Below are positions 59,079 to 64,000 of a stretch of 64,000 bases of DNA, one piece after another. The first letter of the stretch is position 1. Every line of letters starts with the position of its first letter. Under the pieces are notes generated by a model, which saw only the letters and a program-made list of their open reading frames with translations, was not told the origin of the DNA and made no database searches. Made by a program: the position numbers and the translations under genes. The stretch comes from Paenibacillus sp. DMB20 (GTDB taxonomy: Bacteria; Bacillota; Bacilli; Paenibacillales; Paenibacillaceae), in NCBI RefSeq assembly GCF_000987955.1, contig NZ_LAZU01000032.1, positions 209,694 through 273,693 on the forward strand, in the 5' to 3' direction.

Positions 59079-60150
59079 CCGGAAAAGGCTTGAGGAGTTG
59101 CCTGTCTATGAACGAATGATCGCCGAAGGCCGTGAACTGGGGTTGGATGTATTTGTATTCACTCCGGCGGATGTCGATTCCTCCAAGGGAATGATCCATG
59201 CACTGGAGTTCAAACCGGATACGGGCAGGTGGTCAAGGCGATGGCGTTCGTTTCCCCATATGATCTATGACCGCTGCCGCATTCAAAAAAGCGCACGCTT
59301 TCAGCAGCTCCTTCGCTTCCGTTCACGTTACAGCCATCTCCTTTTCTTGAACAGGCCGCTGCGTAACAAATGGACCGTTCATCAGGCGCTGCATGCCATC
59401 AAACGCTTTAGGCCCTACCTTCCGGATACGGTTCTGATACACGGCATCGGGGACGTTAACCGGATGCTGCAACGGCATCCTACCGTGTATCTTAAGCCCA
59501 TCAACGGCACAGGAGGCCGGGGCATTTTGCGCATCACCCGGAATTCCGGTCCCCAAGGTCATTACGATATTCGCGGGCGAAATTCAAACCGAAATATTAT
59601 TACGCCCAGAAAACTGCCGGCGCCCATGCTCGGGTCCTACCTGTCCCAATGGCACGTCAAGGGGAAATACTTGGTCCAGGAAGGCATCCACCTTGAGCTC
59701 CCCAACGGCAGAGTGCATGATTACCGGATGCTGGTCCAGAAAAACGGTTCCGGCGAGTGGAAGGTCACGGGCTGCGTGGGACGGGTCGGAGCGCTCCATA
59801 GCGTCACGTCCAATTTGCACGGCGGCGGAAGAGCCATGGCTATGGACGAACTTCTGGAAGAGTGGATATCCGACCGGGAGAAGCAGGAGAAAATTCATGC
59901 CGAAGCATCGGAGCTGGGGGTGGACGTTGCCCGCTTCCTGGAGGAAAAGTACGGTGCGCTTTGCGAGCTTGCCCTGGACCTCGCCGTGGATAAAAACGGC
60001 CGGATCCTTCTGTTGGAGGTAAACCCGAAGCCATCCAGGGAGGTTTTCTCCCAAATCGGCGACAAAGCGTCATATCGGGAATCGCTTGTGCGGCCGCTGG
60101 AGTACGCATTGTGGCTCTATAGCCAAAAGAAGCAGGCAAAGAACGCGTAA
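59035..60150 (+). CDS. YheC-type ATP-grasp protein, copy 3
   Basis: 371 aa from GTG 59035 (VSQPVLGILTLYLND), which has AAGAAGG 8 nt upstream inside the GNAT gene; GTG 59026 is less well placed. ATP-grasp motifs: YLKPINGTGGRGILRI, LVQEGIHLELPNGRVHDYR, VQKNGSGEWKVTG and LLEVNPKPS. The Ser of the ExNSKP end found in the other four is Pro here. Last gene of the array, followed by a terminator. Confidence 0.88.
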   Translation: MSQPVLGILTLYLNDRKRLEELPVYERMIAEGRELGLDVFVFTPADVDSSKGMIHALEFKPDTGRWSRRWRSFPHMIYDRCRIQKSARFQQLLRFRSRYSHLLFLNRPLRNKWTVHQALHAIKRFRPYLPDTVLIHGIGDVNRMLQRHPTVYLKPINGTGGRGILRITRNSGPQGHYDIRGRNSNRNIITPRKLPAPMLGSYLSQWHVKGKYLVQEGIHLELPNGRVHDYRMLVQKNGSGEWKVTGCVGRVGALHSVTSNLHGGGRAMAMDELLEEWISDREKQEKIHAEASELGVDVARFLEEKYGALCELALDLAVDKNGRILLLEVNPKPSREVFSQIGDKASYRESLVRPLEYALWLYSQKKQAKNA

Positions 60151-60217
60151 AGCCTGATTCATTTTGCCCTCCTCGACATCGGCTTTCAACCGTCGCCCCG
60201 CTGCGGTTTTGTCCATA

Positions 60218-60254
60218 AGAAAGAGCCCTGCCTAAAAAGCAAGGGCTCTTCTTT
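60218..60254. terminator. Bidirectional terminator after the ATP-grasp array
   Basis: AAAGAGCCCT and AGGGCTCTT form a stem around a 12-14 nt loop, A-rich before and T-rich after. It is shared with the convergent HAD gene. Confidence 0.85.
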
Positions 60255-60305
60255 AAGATATCTGCTTTGAGAATACGTCGATAGACGTTTTTTCTTTTAC
60301 CGGGT

Positions 60306-61022
60306 TTACCCGGTGGAGTTAGCATGCAGCTCCAATAACTGCGGGAACGACGTAATGATGGCATCGGAGCCTTTCAGCTCCTGATCCTTGCCGAAACCGG
60401 CGTACTGGCAGCCGATGACGGTTTGTCCGTTTTTCTTTCCTGCCTCGACATCGGAGGAACGGTCGCCGACCATCCATGCCTTTTCAATGCCGTGGTTCTT
60501 GAGCAGCAGTGCTACGAGATCGACCTTGCTCGCCGTTCCATGCTCACCGGCACTATAAAGACCTTCAAAGAGATAACTCATGCCCCGGGCCTCGCAGATC
60601 CCCTTCACGTAGTGCTCCAGTCCGTTGGACGCCACAAACAATCTGACGCCGCGCCGCTTCAACTCCTCCAGCGTCTCCACTACCTCGGGATACAAGACGG
60701 CATCCGAGCCTTGCAATCCTTCCAGCTCCAGCTGAAGGAGAAGCTCGTCCGCACGCTTGTGCGCTTCAGGCGTTCCCTCGGGCAGCACCCTTTTCCATAT
60801 ATCCTCCAGCAGCATTCCCAGGCTCCCAAGCATCAGCTGTTCGTTCGGGGTTTCTCCGCTGTGATGTCCCTCCTCCCGCAGGATGTCGAATAATTTGTGA
60901 TAGGCAGGCAAGAGCAGCGTTTCGGTCTGAAACAACGTTCCGTCCATATCAAAAATCATTGCCTCCGGTTTGACCAGCTTCCCGTTTCTCTCCATCTCTT
61001 TTGTCCATCCCTTCATTTCCAT
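60306..61022 (-). CDS. HAD-family phosphatase
   Basis: About 238 aa from ATG 61022 (MEMKGWTKEM); the frame is open to 61076 and the start is uncertain. HAD motifs are all present: I, DMDGTLFQTE; II, VASNG; III, the Lys in TASKVDL; IV, VGDRSSDVEAGK. The helical cap at about residues 50-115 puts it with phosphoglycolate phosphatase/PpaX-type enzymes (subfamily IA). It is convergent with the ATP-grasp array. The substrate is not evident. Confidence 0.85.
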   Translation of the reverse strand: MEMKGWTKEMERNGKLVKPEAMIFDMDGTLFQTETLLLPAYHKLFDILREEGHHSGETPNEQLMLGSLGMLLEDIWKRVLPEGTPEAHKRADELLLQLELEGLQGSDAVLYPEVVETLEELKRRGVRLFVASNGLEHYVKGICEARGMSYLFEGLYSAGEHGTASKVDLVALLLKNHGIEKAWMVGDRSSDVEAGKKNGQTVIGCQYAGFGKDQELKGSDAIITSFPQLLELHANSTG

Positions 61023-61137
61023 GGTGATTTTTGTCGTTTCTCCCCCCATCATAATGCAAGGCGATTCCCCGCGCAAACCATAACCTCACTCCCATAGCGA
61101 TAAGAGAGGGATATTTGACGAAATCAGCACATCGCAT

Positions 61138-61210
61138 ATGAAAGGATCCTGGATGGAAATGGTTGCGATCATTTCCAGGTGGGCGAATTCTTCTGCACCA
61201 TTATCGTTCA
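61138..61210 (-). pseudogene. Remnant of a second cotJC copy
   Basis: 61159-61190 is identical over 32 bp to 62557-62588 within cotJC, with weaker similarity for about 20 bp beyond. In the matching frame it encodes NDNGAEEFAHLEMIATI against NDIGTEEFAHLEMIATM in CotJC. No open gene surrounds it. It is a degraded fragment of a manganese-catalase-like spore coat gene, lying upstream of a lipoprotein gene 1.4 kb from the intact copy. Confidence 0.7.
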
Positions 61211-61352
61211 TAACATTCATTCGTTTACTTCCAAATATTATATGTTCATCTGTTGTGTGATGCGGCTTTTATTATCTTATCTTGTATAGAAATATTTTCC
61301 TAGGTCTGTTAGACTATGCTTGTCATATTATCTCATAATTGGGGGAATCAAG

Positions 61353-62120
61353 TTGAAAAAACCGACCTATCAAAAATGGCTGTTTGTGGCTGTGATTGCA
61401 GTGCTCCTCACTGGTGCCTTAGGATGTTCAAATGGTCCTAAGCAGCAAGCCGATCCAGTATCGCAGCAGATAGAAAAAAATAACTGGACCAGATAAAGAA
61501 AAAATTCAACGAATTGGTCAAGGCTGTTGAAAAAAAATGACCTCAAAGAAGAAAAACTTTATATTTCGTTTGGTGGAAAAGACTTTGAGGAGTTAAAAAA
61601 AGGAACCCGCATCTAAAAAAAGCTAAACCCAAAAAAGAAAACTGAACAAAGCTCAAAACCAGGCGATATCGGGATGAATGTTGAAGGTTTCCGCAAGGCA
61701 TTTAATTCTACAGCCAAAAGACTGAACGTAGACATAACACTTGGAAAGATAAAAGTTAAAGATGGTGCCCTTCAGGATACTTTTTCTTATAAAATAAGTG
61801 ATTATGTTTATCTTCTGGGTAGTGTAAATAAATTGGATGGAAGTGTGAGGGAGGTAGCAATGGTCGGCGCTGAAGACGGCAGCCCGCAATCCGGAACGGA
61901 TATGTTGTTAACCATCGGATTATTGATCGCTTCCACGAATCCAGATTTAACATCAGAGGGACGTGCAGGGGTACTTCGGGATATAGGATTGCTTTCAAAA
62001 GGTGTTGACGTTACCAAACTGAGAAAATCGACTACACGTAATGGAATTAAATATACATTTAGGGGGTCAGAAGAATTATTTGGCCTTTGGTTCATCGTTT
62101 CAGATGCAAATGAAAAGTAA
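61353..62120 (+). CDS. Lipoprotein of unknown function (six indels)
   Basis: TTG start at 61353 behind GGGGGAATCAAG. The signal peptide ends in LTGALGC, so Cys25 is the lipid anchor. As written it is broken by stops. Removing one A from each of six A runs (near 61470-61476, 61500-61505, 61534-61541, 61593-61599, 61613-61619 and 61632-61637) gives one 253-aa frame with a Lys/Glu-rich linker (about residues 65-105) and a folded C-terminal domain (MNVEGFRKAFNSTAKRL to the end). The A-rich coding is unlike the neighbours and hints at transfer. Family not recognised. Confidence 0.65.
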
Positions 62121-62155
62121 AAAAAGACCATGCAGCCCTTAGCCAGCATGGTCTT
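62119..62155 (-). terminator. Terminator of the cotJ operon
   Basis: AAGACCATGC and GCATGGTCTT form a perfect 10-bp stem; on the minus strand it is followed by TTTTTTT. Confidence 0.9.
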
Positions 62156-62207
62156 CATATTTCCAAATGCTTGGGAATATGATTTATCTCTTTTGCAAAC
62201 AAGTCCA

Positions 62208-62778
62208 TCAAAAAATCTTTTTCTTATCGCGGTCCTCTTTGATGATCTCCACCGCTTCCCTGAACCGGATGGCATGGATGATCTCCCGCTCCCGCAAAAA
62301 TTTCAGGCCGTCCTGAAGGTCCACGTCGTCCGTCATGTCGATCAGCCATTGGTATGTAGCGCGTGCCTTCTCCTCTGCCGCGATGTCCTCGTACAAATCC
62401 GCGATCGGATCGCCTTTGGCTTGAATATAGGTTGCCGTCCACGGCACGCCCCCCGCATTTTCGTAAAACAAAGCCTTGTCATGGTTTGCATAGTGAGGAC
62501 CCAAGCCGGCGGCCTCGAGCTGCTCCACGGTGGCATCCTTGGTGAGCTTATATACCATGGTTGCGATCATTTCCAGGTGGGCGAATTCCTCGGTCCCGAT
62601 ATCGTTCAACACGCCGATCACCTTATCGGGAATCGTATACCGCTGATTCAAATAACGCAAAGCCGCCGCTAATTCCCCATCCGCTCCGCCGTATTGCTCG
62701 ATCAGAAACTTCGCCATCATGGGATCGCACTTGCTGACTCTTACGGGATACTGCAGTTTTTTTTTCATACACCCACAT
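62208..62778 (-). CDS. cotJC: Spore coat protein CotJC, manganese catalase family (frameshift)
   Basis: 189 aa, exactly the B. subtilis length, once one base is removed from the T9 run 62757-62765. The true start is ATG 62778 (MWVYEKKLQYPVRVSK). It is a four-helix ferritin-like protein with Glu/His ligands in GTEEFAHLEMIATM and REREIIHAIRF typical of dimanganese catalases. It could destroy peroxide during coat assembly. Third gene of cotJABC. Confidence 0.94.
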
Positions 62779-62864
62779 GGGATACCAACGCCTCCTTATA
62801 TTGGGCTAGTTTTAGCGGCTGCCGGCAGACCGCTTCGGCCGAAAGCGTCCAGCCTGCGTCACCG

Positions 62865-63140
62865 TTACACCTGCCAGGGCCACGGGGTCTTGGGCCATTC
62901 GAAAGGATGCCTCGAAAAAGCGTGCCCGAAATTCATCAGAGGTCCGTACAGTTCTTCGAACTGTTTGGCGAGCATCATGCGCTCCTGCGCAAGTTTGTTG
63001 TACTGCTCAATGCTTTTTAGGTCATCCGGATGGGTATTCAGGTACAAATTCAGCTCGACCAGCACGAAATCAATAGCCTGAAGCTGCTCTAAAAGTTCAT
63101 AATACCGGGGGTCGCCGGCCTGTGGTCTTACTTCTTCCAT
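62865..63140 (-). CDS. cotJB: Spore coat protein CotJB
   Basis: 91 aa, small acidic helical protein with the conserved YYELLEQLQAIDFVLVELNLYL and the aromatic end FEWPKTPWPW. ATG 63140 follows GAAAGGAGAGTAGATC, 3 bp after cotJA. It works with CotJA and CotJC in an early coat complex made under sigma-E in Bacillus. Confidence 0.92.
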   Translation of the reverse strand: MEEVRPQAGDPRYYELLEQLQAIDFVLVELNLYLNTHPDDLKSIEQYNKLAQERMMLAKQFEELYGPLMNFGHAFSRHPFEWPKTPWPWQV

Positions 63141-63143
63141 GAT

Positions 63144-63365
63144 CTACTCTCCTTTCAGTTTTCGGGATTCGTAAGGACTGTAGAGAGAAGGCCACAATGT
63201 TCCGTGTTTCAACGCTTCCGCCGGGCTGAACTGCGGGAGACCGGCCGGCTGAAACACAATATACTGGTTCACGGGCACTACGTAGGATCTGTATGGCAGC
63301 GGAGGGCAAGGGTCAAACGGACTGCGGTACGGGACATACACGCGTTCCTCGGCGTTCGGTTTCAT
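63144..63365 (-). CDS. cotJA: Spore coat protein CotJA
   Basis: 73 aa from ATG 63365 (MKPNAEERVYVPYRSP), chosen for AAGAAGGAGGAATCCGAT upstream; the open frame reaches 13 codons further. Tyr/Pro-rich, with YRSPFDPCPPLPYRSY and GTLWPSLYSPYESR. First gene of cotJABC. Confidence 0.92.
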   Translation of the reverse strand: MKPNAEERVYVPYRSPFDPCPPLPYRSYVVPVNQYIVFQPAGLPQFSPAEALKHGTLWPSLYSPYESRKLKGE

Positions 63366-63423
63366 ATCGGATTCCTCCTTCTTTTGAATTCGGTTAAGGG
63401 GCAATGCGTTCGCTCTTCGTAAC

Positions 63424-63451
63424 TAACATATGTCATCCGCCCGGAAAATGA
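63424..63451 (-). promoter_or_regulatory. Possible mother-cell promoter of cotJABC
   Basis: Minus strand TCATTTT, 12 bp, CATATGTTA. It resembles a sigma-E promoter with two -10 mismatches and slightly short spacing. Weak match, suggested mainly by the known sigma-E control of cotJ. Confidence 0.25.
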
Positions 63452-63463
63452 ACTCCGGAAACA

Positions 63464-63509
63464 GAAAAAAACCCATTTTCCCGCACGGTTCACGGAAAAA
63501 AAGGGTTTT
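63464..63509 (-). terminator. Terminator of the ytvI-like gene
   Basis: Minus strand AAAACCC pairs with GGGTTTT around an inner partly paired region, followed by a T run. Confidence 0.65.
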
Positions 63510-63517
63510 CGTCGTTA

Positions 63518-64000
63518 TTAAAACTTGATTTTGATCTGGAATAAGCCGGCCTTGCGCATTGCCGAATACAAGATAATGACCAACGGGCCGATAAAAAAAA
63601 CCGATCACCCCGACCAGCTTAAACCCGACGTACATGCTGATCAAGGCGGGGAGCGCGCCGATTCCGACGGCATCCCCGATCACTTTCGGTTCCAGCACGC
63701 GGCGGATGACCGTGATGAGGATAAACAGGAGGATCAGGCCAATGCCCGTGAAGTAATCGCCGACGACCAACAGATAGATGGCCCACGGCACGAGTACGGA
63801 CCCTACGCCGAGGATCGGCAAAATGTCCACGATCGTAACCAGAAGCGCGATGGCCAGCGGATAATTGACTCCCAGCACGAGAAGTCCCGTCAACGTAATC
63901 ACATAGGTAAACGCGCTGAGGATGAGCTGGGCCCGCAAAAAGCCGAATATCGATTTTTTCAGGCTGCCCAGCACTTCGTCCACCTGGCTTTGCGACGATT
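63518..64000 (-). CDS. AI-2E/YtvI family membrane permease (partial, frameshift)
   Basis: The 3' part of a polytopic membrane protein; the 5' end is outside the window. An extra base in the A8 run 63593-63600 is removed to restore the end VIGFFIGPLVIILYSAM...FQIKIKF and the TAA at 63518. Motifs: IVDILPILGVGSVLVPWAIYLL and EPKVIGDAVGIGALPALISMYVG, characteristic of the AI-2E exporter superfamily including the sporulation protein YtvI. It is upstream of cotJABC on the same strand but separated from it by a terminator. YtvI is a likely name, not certain. Confidence 0.82.

Noticed and set aside
53453-60150. Biosynthetic cluster for a secreted antibiotic or RiPP using ATP-grasp ligases
   Set aside because: No precursor peptide, transporter or protease gene is present, and the proteins match the spore-associated YheC/YheD family beside yheA and yheB.
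39267-63600. Gene decay or pseudogenes (gtrA, ydaN-like, yheD-like, cotJC)
   Set aside because: Each is restored by single-base changes in homopolymers to a normal-length protein, matching the pattern in essential genes, so sequencing error is more likely than decay.

Overview
The window is a chromosomal segment of an endospore-forming Bacillota, most like Paenibacillus. Evidence for this is an alpha/beta small acid-soluble spore protein, cotJABC, ytrH/ytrI, ytaF, ytvI, a large yheC/yheD family, phoPR and pst genes, strong GGAGG ribosome sites and frequent GTG/TTG starts. Much of the gene order follows the dnaE - accDA - pyk - fxsA - citZ/icd/mdh - phoPR - polA - mutM - ytaF - coaE - nrdR segment known from Bacillus subtilis. 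No rRNA, tRNA, CRISPR array or complete insertion sequence was seen.

Layout. 1-3.3 kb: sugar ABC importer (minus strand, runs off the left edge) with a cre-like site. 3.4-9.9 kb: nrdR, an SASP gene, a lytic transglycosylase, coaE, ytaF, mutM, polA. 10-15.6 kb: phosphate regulation (phoU, pstB, a CBS-chemoreceptor hybrid, phoP, phoR). 15.9-23.3 kb: class I fumarase, a beta/gamma-crystallin-like protein, an SDR dehydrogenase, then citZ-icd-mdh. 23.7-28.5 kb: pstSCAB and a divergent LysR regulator. 28.5-37.8 kb: fxsA, thioesterase, pyk, accA, accD, pgpA, dnaE. 38-39.2 kb: ytrH, ytrI, ytpI, with a sigma-E-like promoter. 39.3-49.3 kb: a ten-kilobase exopolysaccharide operon. 49.7-53.3 kb: ytoI, a small membrane protein, yheA, yheB. 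53.4-60.2 kb: five consecutive YheC/YheD ATP-grasp genes with a GNAT gene among them. 60.3-64 kb: a HAD phosphatase, a lipoprotein, cotJABC and the end of a YtvI/AI-2E permease.

Two loci stand out. The exopolysaccharide operon joins the c-di-GMP-controlled Yda/Pss type synthase set (cellulose-synthase-like GT2, BcsB-like protein, DUF2334 protein, GH8-like lipoprotein, degenerate GGDEF receptor) to what looks like a complete GtrA/GtrB/GT-C lipid-linked glycosylation set. The YheC/YheD array has five ATP-grasp paralogs, partly translationally coupled, behind a very good sigma-K promoter match; it probably modifies the spore surface by an unknown ligation chemistry.

Sequence quality. At least 22 genes, including essential ones (polA, dnaE, accD), are interrupted by single-base indels. 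I count about 29 cases of one extra base in a homopolymer of six or more and four cases of one missing base. These are almost certainly sequencing or assembly errors. Such genes are annotated over their restored length with the indel position given.
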